Assembly: GCA_963573385.1 (NCBI GenBank) | Contig: CAUYLG010065800.1 | Location: 1 to 64,000, forward strand | Direction: 5' to 3' | DNA length: 64,000 bases | Source: Cacajao melanocephalus | Taxonomy: Eukaryota; Chordata; Mammalia; Primates; Pitheciidae | Part shown: piece after piece, positions 23,850-36,475 of the stretch | Position numbering within the stretch: the first letter of the stretch is position 1 | Layout: each line of letters begins with the position of its first letter | Position numbers and translations under genes: made by a program | Notes under the pieces: generated by a model | Told to the model about the DNA's origin: nothing | Database searches by the model: none | What the model saw: the letters and a program-made list of their open reading frames with translations, nothing else

Positions 23850-24070
23850 CAACATCCAGGCCTGACCCTAGACTCACCTCTTACAGATTTTTCAACCTTG
23901 GACAAGTCATGTTAACTCTCCAGGCCTTATGTTCTGCCTTTAAAAATGAAGGATAATAAAAATACCTTTCATCCCTATATTATAGGATTACAGAAAGGAT
24001 CAAATACGATGATATAAATGAAAGTCTGTGGAAACCGTAAGGCACAAAACAAATATCATTATCCTTGTCA
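23850..24070 (+). mobile_element. MIR, near full length
   Basis: CCTTGGACAAGTCATGTTAA, TGCCTTTAAAAATGAAGGAT AATAA, then AGGATTACAGAAAGGATCAA match MIR through the core and the 3' third. Confidence 0.7.
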
Positions 24071-24732
24071 TTTGTTTTTGTGCATAGGCTCTGTTTAGGT
24101 CATTGACTCTGCACTGTTGCCAGCATTCTACCATACTGCACAGTTACCATTACCTTGGATAAGCCTTGGAGTATCATTCTGTTTTGTGAGTTAAATAAAT
24201 TATATCTAAGGAGCTCCACAGACACTTGATGATTTATGAAATTCACCTCATGAATATGCTTCTCATTGATTTCCTTACTTTTCTTCTGATTTCCTGCAGT
24301 GGAAGAAGTGACCCCAGATTATAATGGAAATACCTCCTGGATGAAGACCCATGAGAAAGATTCTGCTGAAGACCATCTGTGGCACTCTGAGCAAGTCTCT
24401 AATCATTCCGCTACCATAGTATGTTTTCAATCCCAAAATGTGCAGGGTACTTCTTATCTGTCCCTCAAAACATGCAAGATATCTCATAAATGTTGAATAT
24501 CCTTGAGTTTATGGAATGATTTCAATCCATTATTTTATTTGATCCCTTTAATAATGTCGGGAAGAGTGAGAACAGGGATAAGAATAGCACATTTATATAG
24601 GCGAAAATAAATCTTTTTGTACTTATGTGTCTAGTCCAAACTCCCAGAAATCTAGATGTTCAGACTTCAGTCGAGTGATCCTTGAAGTTTACTAAGCCTC
24701 TTCCAGTGAGGATCTAGTGACGATCAAATGGG
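24071..24732. other. unique sequence
   Basis: No supported feature. Confidence 0.45.
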
Positions 24733-24796
24733 GCCATGTACCCCATAAATATGCACACCTACTATGTACCCACAAAAATTAATATTTTTTTAAATG
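24733..24796 (+). mobile_element. L1 3'-end fragment
   Basis: CCATGTACCCCATAAATATG and CACCTACTATGTACCCACAA lead into AAAATTAATATTTTTTTAAA. This is the terminal segment of an older L1 (L1MA/L1PB type), and only about 64 bases are present. Confidence 0.7.
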
Positions 24797-25370
24797 GGGT
24801 CATGGATATATATACTATTAGGGCTTCCCAGTGGTAAGATATAATTATCACAAGGACAAGATTGCCCTGATGTGCTACCTTCCTCTGCCCATTCCTTTTC
24901 CCCGACCAGTTAGTGGTGTATGCTCACCTCAAATATAAGCTGGGGGAAGTTGCAGTCTGACCTAGACATGTTTGCATCTCCCAGGATTCCTGGAAAAGCA
25001 GACAATAGGCTTCTATCAAACCCTGTGAGTTGATTGAGTTTAGCCTGAAAGATTATCAAGTTCTCTCCATTGGAACCATCCCAGGTTTTTTAAGAAAGGA
25101 GCCCCATTCCAGAGTCCCAGCAGGGGGAAAAACAACACACCCCGGCTAGATGATTTCCATACAGCCAGGAAACTTTACTTGCTGGAGCACTCTTGACAGG
25201 CCTTTCTTCCTGTTTTCTTCTGACTTTTCTTTCCTTCCTCTATGAGATAAATAAATATTTTAAGAAGAAAGTTATGAGCTCTTTTGTTCTGTCTAATCTA
25301 CACTAAAATATAGTCTTTAACACTAAAAGACTGTATTTTTCCCCCAAACCAGTCACGCTGGCCATGTAGC
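24797..25370. other. unique sequence
   Basis: No supported feature. Confidence 0.45.
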
Positions 25371-25394
25371 AAAAAAAAAAAAAAAAAAAAAAAA
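25371..25394 (+). repeat. A24 homopolymer
   Basis: Twenty-four consecutive A after GTAGC. A second A-rich patch (GAAAAGAAAAAAAAG) follows at 25,407. Confidence 0.95.
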
Positions 25395-25970
25395 GCATTT
25401 ATTTTTGAAAAGAAAAAAAAGTTTATTTTACATGTTGTAAATACCAGGAAATTCTTATCAGGGTGTGAAAGTTCAGGTCTTGTTTTTCCTTTCATTCCCT
25501 TTCTCTCTCCTTAACGTGGAGAAAGAAGAAAACAAATCTCTCTCTTTATAGTTGAATTCCTTATTTCTACTCATGCCCCGCTAGAAGCAGTGTGTTTCTA
25601 AGTGGCTTCTGATGTTCTGGTTGAGGTCGTTCTGCATTCCTAACAGCTACTTCATTTTCCCTAATCCCCAGACCAGAAGGGAATACCCAAGATAAAGTAG
25701 GCCTGGTTTCTGACATCCCTCTAGCAAAGGACATTTTATAACAAACTCAAAACGTTGAGGGTTGCAAATCGTGACAGTTGTGTTTGATTTAAACAGTATT
25801 ACAGTCCCTTAAGTCATAGAATCACAAAAACCAGTGATTAAGAAGCTTTCTCCAGCCTGACTCCTTCATTTTACACTTGAAGTAACAGGGTATCAAGAAA
25901 CTGCAGCTTGGCCCCATTCGCTCAGCTTCTCAAAAGAACACATGGGAAGAGAACCCAGGCTGCTAGTTGG
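25395..25970. other. mostly unique sequence
   Basis: A weak antisense MIR-like stretch lies at 25,840-25,935 (CTTCATTTTACACTTGAAGT). Nothing else was seen. Confidence 0.4.
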
Positions 25971-26000
25971 GTTTTTTTTTGTTTTTGTTTTTGTTTTTTG
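25971..26000 (+). repeat. (TTTTTG)n low-complexity repeat
   Basis: T-rich run with G spaced at about 6-base intervals. Confidence 0.85.
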
Positions 26001-26189
26001 CATTGTGGTACCATCCTCTCTCAGACACGGGTTCAGAATCAAGGGAAACGTTAATGGGAAAAGTCTTTCAAGAGGGGAATCTATGAGGGATTATATACTT
26101 CTTCATTCATTCATTCCTCAAACATTGATTAGGCACCTTTTATGCCTGGAACTGTGTTATGCAATAGGGAACATGATGTGGACCTTTCA

Positions 26190-26237
26190 GAGAGAGAGAG
26201 AGAGAAAGAGAGAGAGATGGGGGGTTGGGGGGGTGTA
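26190..26237 (+). repeat. (GA)n followed by G-rich run
   Basis: GA repeats (26,190-26,217) run into GGGGGG, TT and GGGGGGG. The G runs are long, but there are only two separate tracts. Confidence 0.9.
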
Positions 26238-26399
26238 AAGAAGCATAACACCTAATATTGTTGCTTGGGAGATAAGAGATTACATTAAAAAATATAATGG
26301 TAGGAGTTACACCAATAGAACAAATCTTCCCTGTCTCTAAGAATTTTAGTTAAGTGAGCATATCCTTGCCCTACCTATCCTTGCCTCAATGCCTTAAAA

Positions 26400-27075
26400 T
26401 CCATTCTCTGCACAGCAGCCCAGAACAATCATTTTAAGAAGCAACTAAGGTTATTTAATTCCCTCGCTTAAATTCTTCAGTGATTTTCCATTGATCATGA
26501 GACAACGTCCAGAGTTTTCTCAAAGGGTTGGGAAAACCCTACCTAACATGTACTCCTTCACACCCTGTGCCCCATTCCTTTCTACCTCACCAGCCTAGCA
26601 GGCTGCCCACTCCCCTTACTTACCCCAGGCTTGACATATTGGTCCTGGTCAGTTTCCCCAAAGCACTGGATTTACCCTTGCCTTAGGGTCATTTGAGCTA
26701 GCTGTTCCACTTCTCTGGAACTCTTTCCCTCTCCAGCTGGATTTCTCATCAGTGTTCCAACTCCTGTTCACCTAGCTGACTCGTCATTCTTCAGCTCTTA
26801 GCTTGGACACCATGTCTCTAGGGAGCTCTATGACCCCCAATACCAAGTGACAGCCCCTCTGTGTGCTGCCACAGTATGCTGGTCCCTCTGCCTTACATTC
26901 TACAGCTTTATTATATTTCCTTGTTAAAGTCTCTATTCCTCAGTAGATCATGACTGTGAGGGCAACTATTGTATTTGCTTTGTTCCCTGCAAGGCCGAGG
27001 TCTAGTACAGAGCTTGGTAATCAGCCAGTTTTCCAAAAACATTTGTTGATTGACTGGATAAATGAATACATGAAG
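26400..27075 (+). mobile_element. L2 LINE, long 3' portion
   Basis: The best L2 copy in the window. The ordered landmarks include AACAATCATTTTAAGAAGCA, TTCAGTGATTTTCCATTGAT, CACTTCTCTGGAACTCTTTC, CTCTTAGCTTGGACACCATG, TCTACAGCTTTATTATATTT, CTCAGTAGATCATGACTGTG AGG, and the CATTTGTTGATTGACTGGAT AAATGAAT tail. It reaches the true L2 3' end and the 5' side is truncated. Confidence 0.88.
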
Positions 27076-30000
27076 GTGCATCTATGGACATCTCAAATGG
27101 GGAATGCCACAAAACCATGACCGGGATGAAAAAGTTCCAGTGTGAACTTGATCTGTCAGTTCTGGAACTCAAGGACAACTGAACATGTCCTAAAGTAAGG
27201 AAAAGCTGACCTTCAATGGAAACAAATATCTCAGATTCATTATCCTATAAAGTGGCTAAGGTAAATTAAAATCTTAGGTACCCAAGGGATGAAAGAGATA
27301 CAGAAACAATAGCTCCAAAATGAGTAGTGCATTACTCAGAGGGGCAGGCACAGGAAGAGGAGTCAGGGCTCTGGGCTCCCCAGGGCCCAACTGTATTTCT
27401 CCTTCATTTGTAAAATATTAGGAAAAGGGAGGGAAGGAGAGGCTGATTTCTGGAACCTTGGGGATTTGGGACACAATAGAGTCTCCTACAACACATGTCT
27501 CCTTGCAAGAGTTGGAGGAGCAGGGCTTGCCTGAGTTTCTTGTTTCTGAACACCCAGATGACTGCACAGTTGGGCACAGGTTGTGTTGGGAGCCTGCAAG
27601 CTGTGAGATCCCACTCCCAGACAAGGAGGGAACTCTCTTAAGTGGTCCCAAAGTGTTGGCGGGAAAGTGCAGAGTGTGCATGTGCATGTGTGTGTTTGGG
27701 GATGCAGTTAAAACTTTATTAGACTATTAAGACAAGGGAAGAAAACACAACCACAGAGAAAAATAGAAGTCAGCAGGCAGGAGCGAAATGTGACTTCTGA
27801 GGTTGACTGAGCAGAGTAAAAGGATAAGATGGTAAGGGGTAAGACGGGTAAGAAGCTCTACTCTTCTTACTCCTCTAAGGAAGACGATTAAGGAGCCTCC
27901 CCTTACAGAGGGTGGGTCAGCTCACACACAGACTCCAAGTGTGTCAGAGCTTTCTCAAGGCCTCCCTTTGCACAAATTCTTCCGACAGTCAGCCAGAGGC
28001 AGCTTAGATAAGCCACTTTTCCCTCTCCCTCTCCCCTTCTCTCTTCCACATCCTCTCCTGCCAACTGCTTGTCCCCAGTGTAAAACTGACAGGCCATTAT
28101 TGTTACAAAAGAAAAAGAAACTGCAAGACTCGCCCTAGCCACAAAAGGAAACTCATACATGCTGAGGCAGTTTACATATTTTGACATCTGCACTGCATGA
28201 CGTGTTTCTTGCACTCCTAAAACTTCTACTCCTGGTTTGGGGAGAGTACTACGTTCTATCAGAAGCGAGCATTCTCCAGCTCTAAGCACTTTGGGTGGGC
28301 TCAATGCATGGTCCCCAGCCTTCCAATACTCCCACCAAGTACAAGGTTCTGAAGATGATGATGCAGTGTATATGAGAAGAGAACAGAAGCATCACACATA
28401 CCCTGCCTCTCTGACAAGGCTGTGATTTTCTCCTGGTAGAAATCTGGAAACCCAGCCTCCTCTAACCTGTCTAGTGACTCTCTGAAGTCACAAAAGCAAC
28501 ATTGTCCAGTCCTGTCTTAAGGAAGATTAAACTGCATTTAACAACCCAGGAAAGGTAATGATCTCACTACAAAATCAACACACGGCGGTGGCCAGAAGCT
28601 GCTCCAACCATTGCTCAGTGACCACCCAACACCTCAGGCTTTAACTAGCCATTCATCCTTCTCCTTCCACCCGGCTGCTCAGCTCCAAGGCTCTGACCCA
28701 GTGACACCACCCCACACTGAGCAGGATTAAATGCTCTGGGGCTGACTAAATAGACCTTGGCAGGCAGTTTCCTGCAGGGGCTGCAGGGGAGAGATCCCTG
28801 GTCTGCCCCAGCCCTTGGGCTAGAATGACAAGTTCCACAATTCTCAACTCCACGTAAGCCCTCCGCAGGGTCCTCAGTCCTCCCGAGCTAGGCTGAAAGA
28901 CACAGGAACAGAGGTAAAAAAGGAAGGGGCCAAAAACTGAAGTAGAATCTTTGGAGAGTACTAGAAAATGAGTCACTTAATGGAAAAATATAGTGCCTTA
29001 CCACTGAATGGGCCAACTTAAGAAAATTACATTTTGACCCCAGAAAAGACAGAACAGAGGCTTTTTGTTTGTTAGCAAAAACCACAATGAGATAGAGTCA
29101 AATGATAAAAATAAAGAATCTGTAGGATTTGGTACCTGAGCGTTCTTTATGCAAATGTGATGCAAGTGACATTAAAGCCTCACTGATAAAGTTTTTGATG
29201 CACTTCTAGCTTGCGAAATATCCTGAATAAAACTCAGAGGAAAAATGGTGAGTGATTAGGTGACACCCTCTAGCTCTGACCGCACAGACAGGGTCTCCAG
29301 GTTTTTGAGAATCAGGCCCTTCTAGGCTGAGAATGAGAGGGGGATGGGAAAGAGGGACAGTTCTCTGTACTCCAGAGGGTCTCACATTGTTCACTCTCAG
29401 ATGAAGAGAACCAGCAAGTGGGTTTCATACAAGGCCACCTCGGTATCAATGCCTCCAGACTTGAGCCAAATGAAACAACTCAAGTCTTGGCACTGTCTCT
29501 TTCAGGGAGAAGAGAGGGAGGGGGCTCAGGCAGATAAAGACGTTTTAGAGAACACGCCAGCCCATTCCGCAGCCCATCCACACACACAAGGAGCTTGATT
29601 TTCATGCCCTAGGGAATCTGTCAGTGAAATTCCAGAAACTTGCTTAGAGATTGTAAATAGAATAGTCAAGTTCAGAAATGGGAAGGCGGCTCCCCAGTCT
29701 CTGCTTTTGCACGGAAAGTACTAATCAGTGCCATTCTGATCCAATAGACAAATAAAGTGCTTGAGAAATCAGACTTTTATCATTGGCCCCAAAATGGGCC
29801 TATTTCAGCTTGTCAGAAGTTGTGTGAAAGTCAGATTTTGAATTTGGATTTCCTCTTTTGGCCTGTTTTATCAGACTACAGAGGCAGTGCCAAATATGAA
29901 CTGATATGGAGCCCAGAGCAACACACATCCCTGCTTTCCTCCTTGACGGGTGTCCAGGAACCTCCTGTGTCCTCAGTTTGCCTGCACAGAAGCCTGAGGA

Positions 30001-30204
30001 AAGGGTAGTGATATCTGCTCTGAACAGCTGGAGGTACACAGGTGCAACTCTCTCCACCAGATGAGGGGATGGCATCCCAGGACATACGCGAAATGGTGCA
30101 GGGCCAGGAACCAGTCAGGTCCACAAGGAAGCATGAGTGACTGTGACAATCAAAATCACACCCACAACATAATAGTTAACGATGATGGAGAGATTACTAA
30201 GTGC
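27076..30204. other. long unique stretch
   Basis: About 3.1 kb without a recognised repeat or supportable gene. Pyrimidine-rich patch CCCTCTCCCTCTCCCC at 28,021-28,036 has three C tracts only. The 27,900-28,850 and 29,250-29,600 parts are somewhat richer in G+C than their neighbours. Confidence 0.45.
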
Positions 30205-30300
30205 TAGGGATTAAGTCTGAGTTTCAGAGAGAGACTGACTTGAGTATATAACCAAGTTCTGCCACTTAGAATGGTAGGACAGTGACCAAGTTATTTAACT
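30205..30300 (+). mobile_element. MIR 5' half, cut by Alu
   Basis: AAGTTCTGCCACTTAGAATG, then AGTGACCAAGTTATTTAACT, equal to the MIR tRNA-related and core junction. The Alu downstream interrupts it. Confidence 0.6.
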
Positions 30301-30565
30301 TTTATTTTTTTGAAGTGGAGTTATGCTATGTTGCTCAGGCTGGATTCAAACTTCTGGAGCCAAGGGATCCTCCTGCTTCAGCCTCCTGAGTATCTGGAAC
30401 CACAGTTATACACCACCACATCCAGCTAATTTCTTAATTTTTTTTGTAGACTCGGGGGTCTTGCTATGTTGCCCAGGTTGGTCTCAAACTCCTGGCCTCA
30501 ACCGATCCTCCTGTCTCGCCCTCCCAAAGTGCTAGGATTACAGGTTTGAGCTACCACACCTGGCC
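30301..30565 (-). mobile_element. AluJ, antisense
   Basis: Both arms are recognisable (TTGCTCAGGCTGGATTCAAA and TTGCCCAGGTTGGTCTCAAA), ending ACCACACCTGGCC. Higher divergence than the Alus at 13.9 and 16.8 kb, consistent with the J group. Confidence 0.93.
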
Positions 30566-30589
30566 TACCTTACCTTATTGCCCACATTT

Positions 30590-30775
30590 TGGCCTCTAAA
30601 GCATCTCCGCCTTCCTTACCTCATTTTATCCTCTCCACCTCCTGAAAGGTAGCCTAAGGAAAAACTCTTCTCCCTCTTCTCCCAGTGTAGAAACAGAGTC
30701 ATACAGAGACAAAGTAGGAGCAGAACGCCCACGACAAGACCCCAAGCCCTGATGATCCTGCACGAAGTATTAACC
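30590..30775 (-). mobile_element. MIR-like (reverse orientation)
   Basis: CTCATTTTATCCTCTCCACC, TCTTCTCCCAGTGTAGAAAC and AGAGTCATACAGAGACAAAG follow reverse MIR. Moderately decayed. Confidence 0.5.
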
Positions 30776-32765
30776 TCTGTTAAACTGATCAGCATCAGAG
30801 ATGGGCATCTGTGAACACGTGTGCTCCACAGGAACACCTAAGCCCTAAATTTCCCAGGATATTATCTCCCTGGGATATTATTTAAGGTGTTTTATACTTC
30901 TTTACTTTTTTTTTTCCTGGCTAAAAGATTAAAAGGCAAGACTTTTTTAGGCATAAAGGATAAGCCCAAATGGCACAGCTCAAGTGATGAATACCGGGAA
31001 TTAGAGGGAAAGAGGAAAGCTGCTTAACACACACTTTCCAATTGCCCTGGAGCCCAGGAGCTTAAATATTTACCATGAAATTTCCTGTCCCTATGCTTTT
31101 GGGGAGTTTCTAACTTGCTAGATAGAGTCTTATCCTGACAGTTCCACCTCACGGTTTCACTAAATGAAATAAGAGGAGATTCTGTCTGGTTTTGAAATCA
31201 TATTTTCTTAGACCTTTTAGAGAAAAAAAATCAATCTAGGCTGGGTTTAAATCGTCATCCACATGGAAAACACAGGCTGTGGTCTGGAGCGAAGAGAAGG
31301 CTCTATTGCCTGATGTCAATCAAGAACAGTTAAATATGAGCTCTAGGAGTTGGGTGCCCAGTGGAGCCCTGGAAGAAGATGGAGGGGAGAAAATACCAGG
31401 GGAGAAAGTGTCCTAAAGAAACGTGCTTCTTACTTAACATCCAGGCCTCAACTGCCTGTCTGCATTACCTTCAGGATGGGTGCCTGTTCATGATACCCTC
31501 CCCCTCACCTGCCAGGGCAGCCAGACACAGATAGCCACACCTCAGGACTTCACAGGAGATGAAAGAGAGATACAAGTAAATTACAATTATGTTAAAATGG
31601 CTCTGTTCATTGAATACTGAAGGGCAATTAAGGGATAGAGGCAGGATCGGGCCATTCAGAAAAGAAAAAGTGATCCCATTTGGACAGCTTATGTAGAGAT
31701 CAAAGTGCAAAGAAAGTAGCTTGGGCAGGGATCTGCTCTCTGGACCACAGATCCATCATGTATCTACAATCTACATAAGCAGTGAGACACTCCTTAAGGT
31801 CCCTTCCAGCTCAGGTAGTCTTTAATCTCGTTATTATAAATCTAGTCTCTATGACTCACTGCTTTTTAGGCTCAGACAATGAAAAAGTGCTCTCTACACT
31901 TGGAAATTCCTAAAGGGAGCTAAACATGAAAATTATGCTCAATCCTAATCACTCGGATTGAGTGAAGGAATTAAGAAGTAAAACCAAAAAAACTATAGAA
32001 AAAAATAAATTAGAAAATAAAGTGGACAAAATTATATTTTATTCATTTGTTGAAAACAACCCTATGGAGGAAGTGATGGAAGAGGGGTGGAAAAAACGTA
32101 GCCAGAACTCAAGTATCGAATTCTTGCAGGCACACAGTGAGAAAGAGAAAAGATTCTAGACTTCATAAACCTTATGTTACTTCCCTGGAAACCTTCCTGC
32201 CTTCCCAGGCTATGTTACCGTAGCACCTTCTACATCCTGCTAACTGCAGGTATCACCTAGAAACATCCATGTTGACTTAGCTATCTGTCTTTCTCAGAAG
32301 ATGGTGAACACCTTGAGGACAAAGAGAACATCTTATTCAACTTTGCATGGAGCCTACATAACATAACTGATCAAAAAATATTTTGAATCAATGAGCAGCG
32401 AAACTATATCCCCAATAGCAATTTAAGGAAAAAAAGATACAGGTCGCAGGCTAAAGGTTTCGATTTCTGGTGAGACCTTCAGTAGCAACACAAGGTGTAC
32501 CGATTTGAAGTTATTGGCATTTTCATAGTTTTCATCAGCATTTTCAAGAAAGTTTAAAAAAATTCTAAATTTACCCCTAGGAACCTTTCCATTAGCCTCA
32601 CTCCAAAGCACTGTATCAACTCTGAAGTAATCTGACTCAGAAAAGAAACAAACAACAACAAAACCACGCACGTAAAAGCATAGAATCTAAGCAATCTACT
32701 GTTAAACCCCTACAAACCTGTAACTCACTCAAATGGAGAGGCTACAGTCATTTGTCTCGATGAGG
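30776..32765. other. unique stretch
   Basis: No supported gene. A short MIR3-like phrase (TTAAGGTCCCTTCCAGCTCA) lies at 31,793-31,812. Confidence 0.45.
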
Positions 32766-32945
32766 GTCAAGAGTGTAAGTTCTGGGATCAGCTGGCCCAG
32801 GTTCAAATCCTGGCTTAGACCGTTGCAGACTGTATAACTATTTCAAGCTGAAGTTGAAGAATACTTTCCAGAGAATCTGGACAAGAGTTAGATTAGATGA
32901 CTCCCAGGTGACCTCCAGCCTGACGTTTTCATAATCCCATGTCTT
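32766..32945 (+). mobile_element. MIR including tRNA-like promoter box
   Basis: AGAGTGTAAGTTCTGGGATC and GGTTCAAATCCTGGCTTAGA preserve the tRNA-derived head, with the B-box-like word GGTTCAAATCC. The 3' part (GATGACTCCCAGGTGACCTC) matches MIR-type endings. Confidence 0.7.
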
Positions 32946-33148
32946 CACACTCTATCCACAAATCATCTACCGCCAAGTCACATTCTACTTGATAACTCTT
33001 GCCAGTCTCCTCTGCATGTCTGTCCTACTTGTGACCATCACCTGTAATACTGATCCTCTGATATTCATGCTAATAGGGATATAGATCAAAGATGAGTCAT
33101 GAGCATGTCTTTGCAGTTATTTTATATGATGCATGTATCAAAGCCTCT
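32946..33148. other. unique sequence
   Basis: No supported feature. Confidence 0.45.
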
Positions 33149-33205
33149 TACACCCACACACCCCCACACTGCCATACACACATACACATTCACACACATA
33201 TACTC
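33149..33205 (+). repeat. CA-rich imperfect repeat
   Basis: CACACC, CACACA and CATACACA units with many interruptions. Confidence 0.8.
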
Positions 33206-33649
33206 TCTCCCAAAGGGTACTTCCAAGGATCGAGGTCAGAAATGTATGTTTCAATAAAGTTCCTCAGATGGAACAATTTTCTATGGCCTCGCCCCTCACT
33301 CTGACTGAGACTCCCCTGAGTGTGCTGTGATCCATGCCTACATGGAAAGAGGCAGTACAAACTGTCATAATTTTAAGAATAAAATCTTCAAAGTCACAGC
33401 TTCAGCTCATAGTAAACCAAACACATTTCTAGGAGGAACTGGTGTATAAATCTTGGACCTCCCTTCCTCTTTCTCTCATTGTCCTTCAATAACTATGATC
33501 TACCACTGGCTCAAACTTTTGTTTTCAATCTGATTGAATGGCCATGTTGTCCCCAGGCACCTATAAGTGGTTTGGGTAGGAAACTAGAAGTATGTTAACA
33601 TGTCACCTAGGAGCTACGCCTTTCACCTCACCATGCCATGCCAAGAAAG
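33206..33649. other. unique sequence
   Basis: No supported feature. Confidence 0.45.
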
Positions 33650-33664
33650 GAATGAATACATACA

Positions 33665-33705
33665 CTCAGAGAGGGGAAGGAAAGAGACAAAGGGGAAGAC
33701 AGAAG

Positions 33706-33751
<46 letters not shown>

Positions 33752-33770
33752 AGGGAGAGGGAGAGAGGCA
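33665..33770 (+). repeat. (GA)19 within purine tract
   Basis: Nineteen AG units (33,709-33,746) sit inside a purine-dominated stretch of about 105 bases with GGGG and GGAGG patches. A mirror-like purine strand of this kind can form triplex DNA. Confidence 0.95.
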
Positions 33771-34744
33771 GACTGATTGAGATTAGTACTTGGAACTTAA
33801 GGTATGAAGCTGCTTTCATCACATTTTCTTCAGCTAGGCTGAGATATTCTTCTGCAGGGCCCCTGTGGGTTGGACTGGGTTTTTGTTTACTTATTTGTTT
33901 GGGTTTAAGTTTTATTTTCCATCAGTTGGGAATAAACACTTAAAGAGTGGAACTCTAATATCCCAACTACCACTTCTCTATATTCTGAGAGCAAGAAGAA
34001 AGCTTGTCTCTATTGACATTGCAAAAATGTGTAAAAAACATAACTTCGGGGCTCTGTTGTGAAGGAGAGGGGAGGGGCCCAGCAGGCCCCACAGTTCTCT
34101 GGAGTCAGCACTGCACTGTCTCCTGGGGTTTCTTCTTTACCTGCTTTCCTTGTGCCTGGCTGTAAGCCAACCTTGCTATGATGACTTTGGGGCCATGTCT
34201 GTAACTAAGGCCCACTGGTAGAAGTCAAAGCCACAGAGCACTCCCTCCATGGCCATCCCTCAGTGACAGGAAGATCGCTCACAGCACAAGTAACACCAGG
34301 AGAGAAAAACTGTATGCCCATTTATAGATAGTGCAGAGGTCTGGGGCACCTTAGTGCATATGCTATGCTTTCTCTAGGGATGGTCTATACATTTATTTTT
34401 TTAAATTACTATAGGTTTTAGATGGATAATTATGAACCCTTAGTCAATAGGAGAAGGTGGGAGAGGAAGATAAGGTACAGCAGCAACAATCCATTCAAGG
34501 ACCCACATGAACAAAGTGTCTTTGGTCTTCAATGAATGCCAAGAAAGTAAATGCAATTTAAAGAATAAATTACCTCTGCTAGATATTTCTATATAAAAGG
34601 GCATAGTTCATACTTCCAAAAACCCAACTGAGTTATGAAAATACGAACAGAATAAAAGATTCTTTCAGGTAGGAGATGCTTAGGGAGGAATAATCCTATC
34701 AAGATCAAACATGTTTTGGGGTCAACTCTGCCAGGCATTATTCT
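33771..34744. other. unique sequence
   Basis: No supported feature. Confidence 0.45.
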
Positions 34745-34925
34745 AGAAAGTTCTGTATCGATCACTCTATTTAATTCTCAAAATGCTCCCATGAATCCCA
34801 TTAAACAGATGAGAAAACCGAGACACAGAAATGTTAAGAAACCTGGGTAAGGTTATCGGGTAGTATCTAGTGAAGCTGGATTCAAACCCAGCTCAGTCCG
34901 AGTGCAAAGCTCACAGCTTAAGCCC
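34745..34925 (-). mobile_element. MIR (reverse orientation)
   Basis: TTTAATTCTCAAAATGCTCC, AACAGATGAGAAAACCGAGA and GCTGGATTCAAACCCAGCTC match reverse MIR from the 3' third to the tRNA-like head. One of the better MIR copies here. Confidence 0.8.
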
Positions 34926-36178
34926 AGACATAATTACGTGGGAGGATGACCAAAAACAGATGCATCACACTGCAAAGAGTGGAATTTTCCTTTAGCCCTG
35001 GGGTTACGCTCTTATGAAAATACCCCCAGGATCTGAAGAAGCCTCAGAGCCAAGAATGTTCCTCTCCCTGACGGGCACCAGCATTCCCAGGGATGCGGTT
35101 CCCAGTCCCCGCTGGGCCAGGGCAGAACTCCAAAGGAGGGGATGCGTTCTCCAGCCAGCGCAGGAGGCCCAGCCCTGTGCTCTCCAGGCAGATGTGGGTC
35201 CTCGAGGTGTTTTCTTTCCTTTTTCTTATTTAAAGAAAAAACAAAACTCTCCCCACTCCCCACATGTGCAGTGGCGCTCGAACTGCTGCCAGACAATAAT
35301 TTTACAGTCACACGATGACCTGTGAGCAAAGAAAAGAGGAAAACCCTGCACCCCACCCAATCCAAACCCAGGAGAGTCAACCTTTGGAAAAGCCCAGGTC
35401 ACAGTAGATCAAACTCGCATGCTGAGGAACAACAGGAGGTGGGGAGGCCAGGGCGGGGGAGAGGACGGGGAAGGAGGAAGCATAAAGTTTAAAGGTCAAA
35501 ACAAATGTCAACCTAACACCAGTACTGTATGAACAGCACACAGCCTCACTGCTAGACAAATAAATGCTGCCGGGGAGGCAAGGTATCAAGAGGTTTTATT
35601 AACTCTCTTCCTGGAATCGTACACATAGGAAGTCTGTTCCAGCATATAAGCTGCAAAGCACAATATTTATCCCTTGGGGGGGAATCATGGAGCTGATATA
35701 TTGAATCCACAATACAGAGCTTCTCCTCCATTCCCTTCCCAGTCGGCCTCTGTTCTTGCTGCACCTCCAGGGGCCTGTGAGCAGGAAATACCCACGTTGA
35801 TTTTGATAAGAGTGGAAAGGGCTGCATGCTGATGAGAATTCAGGGCACAACCCTGCCTCTACCGTCTGCTCTTTCCCAGGCATGACATGGTCCCTCTGAG
35901 CCCAAGGGAGGCCCAAGATGAATAGCATCCACATGTCCTCCTCACCGTGGGTGTCTCTGACCCTGTGTCCAGTTCTGTGGGGATCCCAACTCTGTCTTAG
36001 GGCCTTACATGAAAAATGCCCTTTTGCAGAGCCCAAAGCTGTTAAAGAGAAACTGCTAGATGGCTGGTCTGGGCCTGGCCCCTTTGCAAGGGTCTCTTGG
36101 ATGGGCTCTCTGCCTGTTCTCACTGTGCTTCTTATGTTAGCTGCTCACCTAAGTCTCACCGTCAGAAACTCTAGTGAG
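34926..36178. other. unique, locally GC-rich sequence
   Basis: No repeat family recognised. 35,060-35,480 has more CpG and G+C than the neighbours, including a quadruplex motif at 35,441-35,470. It is a candidate regulatory block, not a demonstrated one. Overlapping reading frames up to 174 codons on the minus strand carry no recognisable domain. Confidence 0.45.
35441..35470 (+). other. G-quadruplex motif
   Basis: Four G tracts (4, 3, 5, 4) separated by loops of 6, 1 and 7 bases. This meets the G3+N1-7 rule. Confidence 0.85.
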
Positions 36179-36354
36179 AGTCCTCTTTCAATATTGAGAC
36201 CTGACACCACCTGTGCATCCATGCACCATCTAGACCAGGTGTACGAAAGCACACTAGCCTCTGTGTGGGCTCACAAAGACACTTAATTGCAGAAGTCCCA
36301 GAATTCTCACTCTCAACCCAACCATCCAAAGAAAGCTCTAGACTGTCCCTAACT
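36179..36354 (+). repeat. unassigned repeat unit A
   Basis: This stretch aligns with the reverse complement of 37,540-37,706 along its whole length. Shared landmarks are TGACACCACCTGTG, CCATCTAGAC, CTCACAAAGACA, CCCAGAATTCTCACTCTC, CCATCCAAAGAAAG and CTGTCCCTAACT. Identity is roughly four-fifths by eye. I do not recognise the family. It may be an old DNA transposon or a local inverted duplication. Confidence 0.85.
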
Positions 36355-36475
36355 CCTAGTAGATCCTGAAGTTTCACCCTCAGAAGTTCTGAATCAGTCA
36401 ATCTGGAGTGGGTCCTGAGGATCTGTATTTATGAAAAATTCCCAGATAACTCTGGTGCAGCCAGCAACCCCAAGA
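36355..36475 (+). mobile_element. MER5A-like fragment
   Basis: TTCTGAATCAGTCAATCTGG, GTGGGTCCTGAGGATCTGTA and TTCCCAGATAACTCTGGTGC correspond to the right half of MER5A. It sits directly after unit A and is absent beside unit B. Confidence 0.6.

Noticed and set aside
32794..32815. tRNA-like B box (GGTTCAAATCC)
   Set aside because: It belongs to a MIR, whose head derives from a tRNA; no complete cloverleaf is present.
35599..36123. 174-codon minus-strand reading frame
   Set aside because: It overlaps frames of comparable length on the other strand, has no recognisable domain and lies in a GC-richer patch where long chance frames are common.
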